Source: Virgibacillus_O sediminis (lineage in GTDB: Bacteria; Bacillota; Bacilli; Bacillales; Amphibacillaceae). Taken from it: DNA of 64,000 nucleotides. Of the stretch, positions 32,968-41,820 are shown piece by piece (within the stretch, counting starts at the first letter, position 1; every line of letters starts with the position of its first letter). Both the position numbers and the translations under genes were made by a program. A model generated the notes under the pieces. The model ran no database searches. It had not been told where the DNA came from and worked only from the letters and a program-made list of their open reading frames with translations. The stretch lies in NCBI RefSeq assembly GCF_042643265.1, contig NZ_JBHRRZ010000010.1:58550-122549 (forward strand). Reading direction: 5' to 3'.

Positions 32968-33686
32968 TGAATGGAAACTATTGGAGCTGGGATACATTTT
33001 TTGAAGCCTTCCCTATTATCCTGCAAGGTTTAGGCGTGACGGTAGGTTTAACATTCGCCTGTTATATTTATGCGCTTATCTTCGGCTTTGTCTGGACCTT
33101 TCTCAGGAGGGTTCCAAACAGGCCATTTAATTGGGTGGTTACCTGGATTATGGAGTTTATCCGCTCTACCCCTCCACTGGTACAGTTATTCTTTATTTAC
33201 TACGCATGGCCGATGATCCCTGGAATCGGGATGACCTTGAGTCCGTTTACAAGTGCCCTGCTCGGGCTTGGTATCCACTTCAGTACATACATCGGAGAAA
33301 TATACCGGTCTGGTATCGAGGGAGTGGATAAAGGACAATGGGAGGCTGCCAGGGCCTTAAACTTTTCCACCCGTAAGAAATGGACAAAGATCATTCTTCC
33401 ACAAGCATTGCCGCCAACTATACCGATGCTTGGCAACTATTTAATTATCATGTTTAAAGAAGTTCCTCTCGCCTCCACCATTGGTGTGGTCGGGATTCTC
33501 AGCCTGGCAAACAGCTATGGTGCGCAATATTGGTCCTATCTTGAGCCATTGACGATCGTAGCACTGATTTTCCTTGTTCTAAGCTACCCATCCGCTATCT
33601 TGATCAGAAAGCTGGAAAAGAAAATGAACACACGATTCACTAAAAAACCAACAATTAACAGTACCAAAGGAGCGGTGACAGAATGA
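32967..33686 (+). CDS. ehuD: Ectoine/hydroxyectoine ABC transporter permease (EhuD type)
   Basis: 239 residues, same permease family as EhuC (MEFIRSTPPLVQLFFIYYAWP, STYIGEIYRSGIEGVDKGQWEAARAL, LPQALPPTIPMLGNYL). It forms the heterodimeric channel with EhuC. Overlaps its neighbours on both sides (TGATG at the start, ATGA at the end). Confidence 0.88.
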   Translation: MNGNYWSWDTFFEAFPIILQGLGVTVGLTFACYIYALIFGFVWTFLRRVPNRPFNWVVTWIMEFIRSTPPLVQLFFIYYAWPMIPGIGMTLSPFTSALLGLGIHFSTYIGEIYRSGIEGVDKGQWEAARALNFSTRKKWTKIILPQALPPTIPMLGNYLIIMFKEVPLASTIGVVGILSLANSYGAQYWSYLEPLTIVALIFLVLSYPSAILIRKLEKKMNTRFTKKPTINSTKGAVTE

Positions 33687-34453
33687 CAGAACCAATTGTT
33701 CAATTTAAGGATGTTCATAAATCTTTCGGGGATACCAAAGTCCTGAAAGGGATAGACCTGGACATCTTCCCTGCCGAAAAGGTTGCGGTGATCGGACCAA
33801 GCGGCTCGGGAAAAACAACTATCATCCGCATGCTGATGACACTGGAAGAACCCACCTCTGGAGACATCATTGTAGATGGCCAAAATCTCTGGAAAATGGA
33901 GAAAGACGGGAAGGAAGTAAAAGCAAATGAAAAACATCTGCGGGAAATACGCGGGGATATCGGCATGGTATTCCAGCATTTTAACTTGTTTCCGCATATG
34001 ACTATCCTTGAGAACTGCATGACTGCCCCAATTCATGTCAAAAAGGAAGATAAAAATACAGCACGTGAACGTTCCATCGAGATGCTTGATAAGGTAGGGC
34101 TCGGGGACAAGCTGGATAGCTATCCAAACCAGTTATCGGGCGGTCAGAAACAGCGTGTAGCCATGGCCCGAGCCCTGGTCATGCGCCCGAAGGTCATGCT
34201 GTTTGACGAGGTAACTTCAGCTCTGGATCCGGAATTGGTAGGAGAAGTGTTGGAAGTGATACGGGACATCGCCAAGGAAGGTGAAATGGCAATGATCCTT
34301 GTCACACACGAAATGGACTTTGCCCTTGATGTAGCTGATAAAGTCCTCTTTCTTGATGAAGGGGTTATTGCTGAACAAGGGTCTGCCAGTGAAGTCATTG
34401 AACACTCCGATAATGAACGTCTTACTAGTTTCTTGCACAGATTCAGAGGCTAA
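33683..34453 (+). CDS. ehuA: Ectoine/hydroxyectoine ABC transporter ATPase (EhuA type)
   Basis: 256 residues. Walker A GPSGSGKTT, Q-loop region VFQHFNLFPHMT, signature LSGGQKQR, Walker B VMLFDEVTSALD, switch His in VTHEMDFA. Polar amino-acid type ATPase. Last gene of the operon, followed by a perfect terminator. Amino-acid uptake is the alternative for the whole set. Confidence 0.9.
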   Translation: MTEPIVQFKDVHKSFGDTKVLKGIDLDIFPAEKVAVIGPSGSGKTTIIRMLMTLEEPTSGDIIVDGQNLWKMEKDGKEVKANEKHLREIRGDIGMVFQHFNLFPHMTILENCMTAPIHVKKEDKNTARERSIEMLDKVGLGDKLDSYPNQLSGGQKQRVAMARALVMRPKVMLFDEVTSALDPELVGEVLEVIRDIAKEGEMAMILVTHEMDFALDVADKVLFLDEGVIAEQGSASEVIEHSDNERLTSFLHRFRG

Positions 34454-34458
34454 ATACA

Positions 34459-34487
34459 AACTGCCGGTTATCCGGCAGTTTTTTTAT
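34459..34487 (+). terminator. Terminator of the ehu operon
   Basis: Perfect stem AACTGCCGG (34459-34467) with CCGGCAGTT (34472-34480), TTAT loop, followed by a run of T. Confidence 0.92.
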
Positions 34488-34529
34488 AATGCCGGAAAGG
34501 CTGGTCTGCCAGTGAGGGAACTGGCCGCT

Positions 34530-34649
34530 CTCTGGCTGATTACCCGCACCTGCTGCTGATATTTACGCGCTCCAGCTGATTATCCGTGCGTGCTGCTGAT
34601 ATAATCGGGCTCCGGCTGATTACCCGCGTGTGCTGCTGATATTTAAAAA
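34530..34649. repeat. Three tandem copies of a 40-base repeat
   Basis: Units start at 34530, 34570 and 34610, each beginning CTCYRGCTGATTAYCCG, carrying TGCTGCTGATAT and separated by exactly 40 bases. About 80-85 percent identical between copies by eye. Non-coding; lies between the ehu and murB terminators. Probably a mini-satellite that could vary in copy number. Confidence 0.8.
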
Positions 34650-34680
34650 AGCTGCGGCCCTTCAAGGCATCCGCAGCTTT
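34642..34680 (-). terminator. Terminator of murB
   Basis: Perfect stem AAAGCTGCGG (34648-34657) with CCGCAGCTTT (34671-34680). The A run at 34645-34650 is a U tract on the minus strand. It begins just past the murB stop codon. Confidence 0.85.
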
Positions 34681-34682
34681 CT

Positions 34683-35603
34683 CTATTTTGGATCTTCCCC
34701 AATAATTTTCACTTCACGTTCAAGGGAGACGCCGAATTTTTCCCGGACCGTATTCTGTACGAAATGGATGAGATCAATATATTCCTTGGCCGACGCATTA
34801 TCCTTGTTGACTATGAAACCTGCATGCTTCAAGGAGACTTGAGCTCCTCCTATTTGCTTGCCCTGTAATTCACTGTCCTGAATTAACTTCCCGGCAAAAT
34901 AACCAGGCGGACGTTTAAACACACTGCCGCATGAAGGATATTCCAACGGCTGTTTGGATTCCCGTTTATATGTCAGGTCATCCATTACTGCCTTGATTTC
35001 GTCATAGTTTCCTTCTTCCAGTGTGAATGTAGCTTCCAGTACAATATACCCTTTATCAGGAATATTGCTTGTGCGGTAGTCCAAGTCCAGCTGATCTGCT
35101 GTCAATGACAGGAGATTCCCTTCCCTATCCACCACTTTGGTGCTGGTGAGTACATCCTTGACCTCTCCGCCATAGGCCCCAGCGTTCATAAACAAAGCCC
35201 CGCCAACAGACCCCGGGATTCCGCAGGCAAACTCCAACCCTGTCAGCTTATGGCTTAATGCCTTTTGCGAAACGTCGATAATTCGTGCTCCACTTTGGGC
35301 AACTATCGTCTGATTTTCTATCTCAATGGAAGTAAGGTTCTGCAGGTTCATAACAATACCGCGTATTCCACCATCCTTGACAATCAGGTTCGAACCGTTT
35401 CCCAACAGAGTAAACGGCATGTTTTCCCGATTCGCCAGCCTCACGACTTCCTGTACCTGTTCATAGGTTTCCGGTCTTACCAGATAATCCGCCTTTCCCC
35501 CGAGATGGGTATACGTATGATTTTTCAAAGGCTCATCCAGCATGACATTCCTTTCAGGTATTATTTCTGTCAATTTTCCGTATATATGATGTTCCTTCGC
35601 CAC
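34683..35603 (-). CDS. murB: UDP-N-acetylenolpyruvoylglucosamine reductase
   Basis: 306 residues with a GTG start, AAGGA ten bases upstream. Reduces the enolpyruvyl group to make UDP-N-acetylmuramate in cell-wall synthesis. FAD domain LLGNGSNLIVKDGGIRG, active-site region CGIPGSVGGALFMNAGAYGGE, catalytic Ser in PSCGSVFKRP, GKLIQDSELQGKQIGGAQVS, and Glu in LEREVKIIGE. The type IIb MurB pattern of Firmicutes. Stand-alone here. Confidence 0.95.
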   Translation of the reverse strand: MAKEHHIYGKLTEIIPERNVMLDEPLKNHTYTHLGGKADYLVRPETYEQVQEVVRLANRENMPFTLLGNGSNLIVKDGGIRGIVMNLQNLTSIEIENQTIVAQSGARIIDVSQKALSHKLTGLEFACGIPGSVGGALFMNAGAYGGEVKDVLTSTKVVDREGNLLSLTADQLDLDYRTSNIPDKGYIVLEATFTLEEGNYDEIKAVMDDLTYKRESKQPLEYPSCGSVFKRPPGYFAGKLIQDSELQGKQIGGAQVSLKHAGFIVNKDNASAKEYIDLIHFVQNTVREKFGVSLEREVKIIGEDPK

Positions 35604-35644
35604 TTAGATCATTCCTTTATCCCGTTAATCTTTTTTATTCTAAG

Positions 35645-36448
35645 TCAATCTTTCCCATCTTTCCATAAGAAGGAATGAATCATCCAATCCACCTGTCCAT
35701 TCTCATGGAGAGCGCTGTGTCCCAGTTCTTCATCGACGATTATAGTTTCATTGTATTGTTCAGACGGGATAATTGTTCGTATGGACTGTACACTTTCCGG
35801 CCGTGCTACATTGTCTCCCGTACTTGCAATGTTCAATACTTCCGTATTCCTGGAAAAATCGCTCTTACGCAGGAGCTCAAGAGCCAGGGATCCAGGTTTC
35901 AAGTCAGTCGCTGCTTCGTCATGGTGAATTTGAAAATACTCTTGGCTATAGATGCCGTCAAAGGGGCTGCCGATGGCAATGAAGCGGTCCACGGATGGGT
36001 ACTTTTCTCCTTCATATTCCTGTAGAAATTTGAGTGAAACAATCCCGCCCATGGAATGGCCGACTAGATTAATTTCCTCTACATGATAATTCTCCTTCAT
36101 ATGGGCAGCTACTGAGGCAAGCCAGTGTGTGGTATCTTCAAAGCTTGCCCGGTTATTTTGAAAGATCACCTGGACAAAAACCGGCTCTCCCCTTCCCTTG
36201 CTCAAATGGTAATCGCGAATTCGCCCAGTTGAAGTAACATAATACACCATTCCTTTATTACCCCACTTATATTCCTCTTCAAATCGATAGAGCATATATC
36301 CGAAGGAATTAGCAGTACCTTTATATCCATGTACAAATAATGTAGGGTTGCCATGATGGATGTCGGACACCGGTTTATTCGGCTGATACAGCAATATGCC
36401 GGCAAACAGAATTAGAACCATTGTGGCAGTGATCATATATTTCTTCAA
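35645..36448 (-). CDS. Exported alpha/beta hydrolase (DUF915 family)
   Basis: 267 residues. An N-terminal hydrophobic segment (ITATMVLILFAGILLY) acts as signal or membrane anchor. Hydrolase core: FVHGYKGTANSFGYM (oxyanion), nucleophile elbow GHSMGG, GSPFDG, and a C-terminal Asp/His (LGHSAL). DUF915 proteins resemble lipases; substrate unknown. 41 bases upstream of murB on the same strand. Confidence 0.87.
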   Translation of the reverse strand: MKKYMITATMVLILFAGILLYQPNKPVSDIHHGNPTLFVHGYKGTANSFGYMLYRFEEEYKWGNKGMVYYVTSTGRIRDYHLSKGRGEPVFVQVIFQNNRASFEDTTHWLASVAAHMKENYHVEEINLVGHSMGGIVSLKFLQEYEGEKYPSVDRFIAIGSPFDGIYSQEYFQIHHDEAATDLKPGSLALELLRKSDFSRNTEVLNIASTGDNVARPESVQSIRTIIPSEQYNETIIVDEELGHSALHENGQVDWMIHSFLWKDGKD

Positions 36449-36544
36449 GGGTCTCCCTCACTTAATGAAGCTCTGGATGTGATATCCATCCATTATAGCA
36501 AACACATTAGCGAGCTGTCTTGGCTGAGGCGGGATTTACATGTT

Positions 36545-37342
36545 TTATACCATAGACCTTATTGAATGGAAAACAGGCTCCTCGCCCTCAAATGTGGTAA
36601 TATACTTAAATCCCAATTCATCAAACAGTTGCAGGGACTCGCGAAATTTGTATCCAAGTGTCGTTTCTATATGTGAATCAGATCCTAGGGTAAGGATCTC
36701 TCCTCCTAGTTCCTTGTACAGCTTGAGAATATCGGCACTTGGCATGCCGCCTTCAAGTCCATATCGATATCCGGAGGTATTTAATTCTATTCCTTTTCCC
36801 ATGGGAATGATCTCTTTGAAGATTTCTGCGATAATATCATGATGATCCTTCCTGCTCTTTTCTTCTGTATAGCGTTTTACCAAATCAATATGTCCCAGGA
36901 TATTGAAATGATGGAACCGTCTTACACATTCGAGCAGTTCTTGATAATAAATGTCGTAGGCTTGTTCGACTGTTTTCCCTCTGAAAAAGTCTCCCGAATG
37001 CAAATCCTTTCCTTCTGTTGTATGCATGGAGCAGATGACGAAATCAACCGCCTCCCTATTCAGCAGTTTTTCATACCGATCAAGCAGATGAGGCTGTACA
37101 CCTATCTCCAGCCCCTTCTTAATGCTGATTTTCCCTTCATATTTTTCCTTCATCTTCTTAATGGCTTTATCATACTCCCCGAGATCGAATTCAAAAACAA
37201 TTGACTCATCAGGATAGTCGTAATCGATATGTTCCGTAAAACAAATCTCCTTGAACCCCTTTTTAATTCCTTCTTCAATCGACTTTTCCATAGGGGTGTC
37301 GCAATCTGCAGAAAAATCACTATGGATATGGTAATCAAACAT
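36545..37342 (-). CDS. hisJ: Histidinol-phosphatase, PHP family
   Basis: 265 residues. PHP-domain metal motifs YHIHSDFSADC, FTEHIDYDYP, GLEIGVQ, ICSMHTTEGKDLHSGDF, LGHIDLVKRY, and LGSDSH near the C-terminus. Dephosphorylates histidinol phosphate. It is divergent from the his operon, whose hisB encodes only the dehydratase, so this gene supplies the missing phosphatase step. Confidence 0.92.
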   Translation of the reverse strand: MFDYHIHSDFSADCDTPMEKSIEEGIKKGFKEICFTEHIDYDYPDESIVFEFDLGEYDKAIKKMKEKYEGKISIKKGLEIGVQPHLLDRYEKLLNREAVDFVICSMHTTEGKDLHSGDFFRGKTVEQAYDIYYQELLECVRRFHHFNILGHIDLVKRYTEEKSRKDHHDIIAEIFKEIIPMGKGIELNTSGYRYGLEGGMPSADILKLYKELGGEILTLGSDSHIETTLGYKFRESLQLFDELGFKYITTFEGEEPVFHSIRSMV

Positions 37343-37398
37343 ACTAAATTCTCCTTTTCTATTGACTTTTCACTCTATAATTATTAGAATACTATATA

Positions 37399-37434
37399 AC
37401 TTTAATTAGATAAAGCAATAAAGTATTAAAGTTT
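37399..37434. promoter_or_regulatory. Inverted repeat in the hisJ-hisZ divergent spacer
   Basis: AACTTTAAT (37399-37407) pairs perfectly with ATTAAAGTT (37426-37434), 18-base spacing. Three TAAAG blocks seven to nine bases apart lie inside. It ends eight bases before the hisZ ribosome site, so it may be a repressor site (for example a YerC/HisR-type protein). No T-box leader is present. Confidence 0.4.
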
Positions 37435-37451
37435 GCCGGAAGGAGAATTTC

Positions 37452-38702
37452 ATGCAAAACTACGTGCTCGATGGAAATAAGGATACAAGCGTGGAAGATT
37501 TTCAAATCAGGGATAACCTGATCAACACATTGAAGGAACGTTTCAAGACGTACGGGTACAAACAGGTTCGGACTTCTACCTTTGAATATTACGATTTATA
37601 CTCTACCATTACTGGAACGGTAAGCCAGGATGACATGATGAAGGTCATTGATTCTTCCGGAAAAGTGCTGGTGCTGCGGCCGGATGTCACCATTCCCATT
37701 ACTAGAATGATTGCAGCGAATCAGGGAAGCCTGCCAGCCGATTTGAGGCTTTTCTATGTATTGGACGTTTTCCGCCAGAATCAGGAACAATCGGATCGGA
37801 AAGAGACCACACAGGCAGGTGTTGAATTCTTCGGAGATGATAAACCAGAGAATAATGCGGAAACCATTATGCTCGCCATCCATACCATGAAGGATCTCGG
37901 TTTCCATAATTTCAAGCTGGAAATTGGCCACGCCGGTTTCTTCAAAGAACTGATTAAACAGACGTCTATCAGCCCACAAGAGTTGGACCAACTGCAGAAC
38001 CTCATCCAATCCAAAAACATAGCGGAGATGAACCCGTTTTTGGATCAGCTCCCGATTGAAGAGGATGTAAAATCAGCGATCCGCTCCATTCCTCTGCTTT
38101 ATGGCAATCCTGCTGACGTCATCCGTCAGGCAGAGACGATCATTCGGAATACCGAAATGAAGGATCTGCTGAGTAACCTGGTAGATGTTTATGAAGTGTT
38201 GAAAGATTATGGAGAAGAAGATGCACTGGTGTTTAATTTGGGGCTCATTAACAATATGGACTATTACTCAGGCATTATATTTCAAGGGTTCGTTGAACAT
38301 GTCGGCAAACCTCTTCTGATGGGCGGCCGTTATGACAATCTGGGAGAGCAGTTCAGCAGCCCGATGCCTGCGATCGGCTTCGCGTTTGAAGTAGATGATT
38401 TATTGAATGCCCATGATCAAGAGAAACTTTGGAAAGAGAAAAAGGATCCTCTTTCAATTCTCGTGCGCTATGAAAAAGATAGACAAAAAGAAGCATTTGA
38501 ACTGGCTTTTCAATTACGAAGAAATGGATGGCAAGTGCTCACCTATCCGACCGAAAACACGACAGCGGAATATGTATCGGCAGACTGCAGCATTCATTAT
38601 ACTGGAGAACTTCCTCAGCTTGAGCTCGATGGAAAACTGGAAACCTTTACTGATTTGAAGGAACTGCAACGGATATTATGGGAAATGGGGAGTGAAGACT
38701 AA
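37452..38702 (+). CDS. hisZ: ATP phosphoribosyltransferase regulatory subunit
   Basis: 416 residues, a class II tRNA-synthetase-like fold resembling histidyl-tRNA synthetase without aminoacylation function. YGYKQVRTSTFEYYDLYS, VLRPDVTIPITRM, and MGGRYDNLGEQF are visible. It partners the short HisG. AAGGAG ribosome site. First gene of hisZGDBHAFI; overlaps hisG (TAATG). Confidence 0.93.
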   Translation: MQNYVLDGNKDTSVEDFQIRDNLINTLKERFKTYGYKQVRTSTFEYYDLYSTITGTVSQDDMMKVIDSSGKVLVLRPDVTIPITRMIAANQGSLPADLRLFYVLDVFRQNQEQSDRKETTQAGVEFFGDDKPENNAETIMLAIHTMKDLGFHNFKLEIGHAGFFKELIKQTSISPQELDQLQNLIQSKNIAEMNPFLDQLPIEEDVKSAIRSIPLLYGNPADVIRQAETIIRNTEMKDLLSNLVDVYEVLKDYGEEDALVFNLGLINNMDYYSGIIFQGFVEHVGKPLLMGGRYDNLGEQFSSPMPAIGFAFEVDDLLNAHDQEKLWKEKKDPLSILVRYEKDRQKEAFELAFQLRRNGWQVLTYPTENTTAEYVSADCSIHYTGELPQLELDGKLETFTDLKELQRILWEMGSED

Positions 38703-39340
38703 TGGCATACTTAACACTTGCATTGGCCAAAGGCAGAACATTGGACAGCACCATTGAATTGCTGGAAAATGCAGGGATTACTTTCCCCGATCTGCAGGAG
38801 GAAAGCAGAAAGCTGATTTTTTATGATACGGAAAAACAGATAAAATTGATTGCCGTAAAAGCAATAGACGTGCCTACCTATGTAGAAAAAGGAGCAGCAG
38901 ATATCGGTGTATCAGGGAAAGATAACATCCTTGAAGCGCAGCCCGAGGTATACGAAATGCTTGATCTGAAACTTGGAAAATGTAAATTCGCTGTGGCTGG
39001 CATTAAGGGAGATACATTGGAGAAAAACAGAAAACTCACCATTGCTTCGAAATACCCTACCGTGGCCAAGAAACACTTTGAGAGAAAAGGGCAGCCGGTG
39101 GAAACTGTGAAGCTGAATGGATCCGTAGAGCTTGCACCGCTGATCGGCCTCGCCGACTTCATCGTCGATATTGTGGAAACGGGAAATACCATCAAGGAAA
39201 ATGGCTTGGAAGTCGTCGAAGATATAGAAGATATCAGTACAAGACTCATCGTAAATAAAGCAAGCTATGCAACTAAGTCCCAAGATATCAATTCTTTCAT
39301 CAGCAAACTACAGAGTTCCTTGGAGGGATCTGCCATATGA
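38702..39340 (+). CDS. hisG: ATP phosphoribosyltransferase, short form
   Basis: 212 residues, the short type that needs HisZ. LALAKGRTLDSTIELLENAGI, DVPTYVEKGAADIGVSGKD, and FIVDIVETGNTIKENGLEV (PRPP-binding). Commits ATP and PRPP to histidine synthesis. Overlaps hisD (ATGA). Confidence 0.95.
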   Translation: MAYLTLALAKGRTLDSTIELLENAGITFPDLQEESRKLIFYDTEKQIKLIAVKAIDVPTYVEKGAADIGVSGKDNILEAQPEVYEMLDLKLGKCKFAVAGIKGDTLEKNRKLTIASKYPTVAKKHFERKGQPVETVKLNGSVELAPLIGLADFIVDIVETGNTIKENGLEVVEDIEDISTRLIVNKASYATKSQDINSFISKLQSSLEGSAI

Positions 39341-40623
39341 AGTTAATCACTGCTGAACAATTTCTCAATAATAATGCTGACCAGTCTTCTGCAGCAGATG
39401 ACGAAAAGAAGATCGACCAGGCCGTCTTGGAAATCATCCAGGAAGTCCGAAGTTCTGGAGATAAGGCACTTTATGATTACACAAAGAAGTTTGATAAAGT
39501 AGAGTTGGATCAACTAGCGGTAACGGAAGAAGAATTTCTGGAAGCAGAAAAACAGGTTTCCGACTCATTCATACAAGCCTTAAGAAAGGCCCAACAGAAT
39601 ATTTCCGAGTTCCACCAGAACCAGATGGAGAAATCCTGGTTTGTAAACAAAGAACCAGGTATTATGCTTGGACAAAAGGTAACACCACTAGAAAAGGTTG
39701 GTGTATACATACCTGGCGGAAAAGCCGCCTATCCTTCTTCTGTACTGATGAATGTGATTCCTGCAAGGCTTGCCGGCGTAGAAACAGTTGCTATAACAAC
39801 TCCTCCCCAATCGGATGGAAGCATCAACCCGCATGTTCTAGTTGCCGCCAAACAAGCCGGAGCAGATAAAGTTTATAAGCTTGGGGGAGCTCAAGCCATT
39901 GCCGCACTCGCCTATGGTACGGAATCTATCCCCAAGGTCGCAAAAATCGTCGGGCCAGGAAACGCATTTGTAGCGCGTGCCAAAAAGTGGGTTTATGGTG
40001 ATGTTGCCATCGATATGATTGCCGGTCCAAGTGAAATATGTGTGCTGGCGGATGACACTGCCTCACCGAAGTACATTGCTGCCGATCTGCTCTCACAGGC
40101 AGAACACGATGAATCTGCCAGGGCCGTTTGTGTAACAATCAGCGAGCCATTAGCAGAACAGGTCATCATGGAAGTAAGACAGCAGGCTTCCCGACTGGAA
40201 AGAAAGGAAATCATCGATCAGTCGCTGGAACAATTTGGAAAAGTTATTCTGGCCGCTGATAAGGAAGAAGCTTTTAATGTGGTCAATATCATCGCACCCG
40301 AACACTTGGAACTGATGATCGAAAACCCACAGGAGCAGCTTGAATATGTTAAAAATGCAGGGGCGATTTTCCTTGGTTCTTATTCGCCGGAACCACTTGG
40401 CGACTATTTTGCAGGGCCGAATCATACGTTGCCCACAAGTGCAACAGCTGCATTCGCCTCCCCGCTTGGTGTCTATGACTTCATCAAAAAGTCGAGCGTT
40501 ATCCAGTATTCCCAGGAAGCATTGAGAGAGGCAGCGTCCTCTATTCAGACATTGGCTGAAACAGAGGGATTGACTGCTCATTCCAATGCCATCCAAGTCA
40601 GAAAGGACGGTCCACATGCGTAA
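39337..40623 (+). CDS. hisD: Histidinol dehydrogenase
   Basis: 428 residues, normal length. Oxidises histidinol to histidine. PGGKAAYPSSVLMNVIPA, GPGNAFVARAKKWVYGDVAIDMIAGPSE, LLSQAEHDESARA, IIAPEHLE, and GPNHTLPTSATA with zinc- and substrate-binding residues. Overlaps hisB. Confidence 0.96.
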   Translation: MKLITAEQFLNNNADQSSAADDEKKIDQAVLEIIQEVRSSGDKALYDYTKKFDKVELDQLAVTEEEFLEAEKQVSDSFIQALRKAQQNISEFHQNQMEKSWFVNKEPGIMLGQKVTPLEKVGVYIPGGKAAYPSSVLMNVIPARLAGVETVAITTPPQSDGSINPHVLVAAKQAGADKVYKLGGAQAIAALAYGTESIPKVAKIVGPGNAFVARAKKWVYGDVAIDMIAGPSEICVLADDTASPKYIAADLLSQAEHDESARAVCVTISEPLAEQVIMEVRQQASRLERKEIIDQSLEQFGKVILAADKEEAFNVVNIIAPEHLELMIENPQEQLEYVKNAGAIFLGSYSPEPLGDYFAGPNHTLPTSATAAFASPLGVYDFIKKSSVIQYSQEALREAASSIQTLAETEGLTAHSNAIQVRKDGPHA

Positions 40624-41200
40624 ACACAGTATAAGCAGAAAAACAGCAGAAACGGATATCGAACTGGAAATTTCCATTGATGGAACGGGAAAGTCGGAAA
40701 TTGACACAGGAGTAGGGTTTTTTGATCATATGTTGACACTTATGTCCAACCACGGCTTACTGGACCTTAAAGTACTCTGCGACGGTGATCTGGAGGTCGA
40801 TCAGCATCATTCGGTGGAAGATATCGGAATAGCCCTCGGACAGGCGTTTCGTGAAGCATTAGGAAATAAAGAGGGCATTACCCGTTATGCGAATATCACT
40901 ACACCAATGGATGAAGCTTTGTCAACAATATCCCTGGACATCAGCGGACGGGCCTATTTTGTCTATCATGTTGAAGGCCTGAAAGATAAGGTTGGCAGCT
41001 TTGATACAGAGCTGGTTGAGGAGTTTTTCCAAGCATTTGTCAGCAATGCAAAAGTCACTCTTCATATCAATCTGTCCTACGGGAGAAATTCCCATCATAT
41101 CATCGAATCCATTTTCAAAGGATTTGGTCGGGCCCTTGATCTGGCCACCCTCAAGAATCCAAGAATAGAAGGAGTACCCTCGACTAAAGGAACATTATAA
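40616..41200 (+). CDS. hisB: Imidazoleglycerol-phosphate dehydratase
   Basis: 194 residues from the ATG at 40616, inside the hisD stop region with AAAGGACGG upstream; the longer frame to 40586 is not supported. GVGFFDHMLTLMSNHG, DQHHSVEDIGIALGQAF, GRNSHHIIESIFKGFGRAL with the manganese His ligands. Monofunctional, hence the separate phosphatase HisJ. Confidence 0.95.
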   Translation: MRKHSISRKTAETDIELEISIDGTGKSEIDTGVGFFDHMLTLMSNHGLLDLKVLCDGDLEVDQHHSVEDIGIALGQAFREALGNKEGITRYANITTPMDEALSTISLDISGRAYFVYHVEGLKDKVGSFDTELVEEFFQAFVSNAKVTLHINLSYGRNSHHIIESIFKGFGRALDLATLKNPRIEGVPSTKGTL

Positions 41201-41211
41201 AAGGAGGCAGT

Positions 41212-41820
41212 ATGATGATTGCCATCGTAGATTATGGAGCCGGAAACATTAAGAGCCTGCAGTTTGCTTTGAACAAACACAATTTAGAGTCAACTCTCAC
41301 CTCAGATCCACAGACGATCCGTGACAGTAAAGCCGTTATTGTGCCTGGTGTAGGGGCATTCAAGGATGCAATGGACTCTATGAATGAGCTGGGCCTAAGC
41401 CAAGTGATCAAGGAGGAGGCTGCAAAAGGAAAGCCCACTATGGGGATATGCCTCGGCATGCAGCTATTTTATGAGAGAAGTTTTGAAGACGGAGATTGGG
41501 AAGGCCTTGGACTGCTAAAGGGAGAAGTCAGCCGTATATCCAGTTCCGTAAAGGTTCCACATATGGGCTGGAATACCTTGAATATTCAGCAGGAACATCC
41601 AGTAGTTGACGGGATTGATGAGGAAACCTATGTCTACTTTGTCCACTCCTATGCTGTAAGCAGCTATCAACAGGAAACCCTGACAGCGAGTACACAGTAT
41701 GGAGGCACCGTCCCTGCCATTGTACAGCAGGGCAATATTATCGGTATGCAGTTCCACCCCGAAAAGAGTGGAGCAGCAGGACTGCGATTACTACAAAACT
41801 TTGGGGAGATGATTTCATGA
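41212..41820 (+). CDS. hisH: Imidazole glycerol phosphate synthase glutaminase subunit
   Basis: 202 residues. Class I glutamine amidotransferase: IVDYGAGNIKSL, PGVGAFKDAM, GICLGMQLFYE with nucleophile Cys, FHPEKSG with catalytic His and Glu. Supplies ammonia to HisF. GGAGG precedes two adjacent ATG codons. Confidence 0.95.
   Translation: MMIAIVDYGAGNIKSLQFALNKHNLESTLTSDPQTIRDSKAVIVPGVGAFKDAMDSMNELGLSQVIKEEAAKGKPTMGICLGMQLFYERSFEDGDWEGLGLLKGEVSRISSSVKVPHMGWNTLNIQQEHPVVDGIDEETYVYFVHSYAVSSYQQETLTASTQYGGTVPAIVQQGNIIGMQFHPEKSGAAGLRLLQNFGEMIS

Noticed and set aside
34530..34649. CRISPR array
   Set aside because: Units are contiguous 40-base tandem repeats without unique spacers, and no cas genes are present.
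37343..37451. T-box leader before the his operon
   Set aside because: The spacer is only 109 bases and lacks the T-box sequence and terminator.
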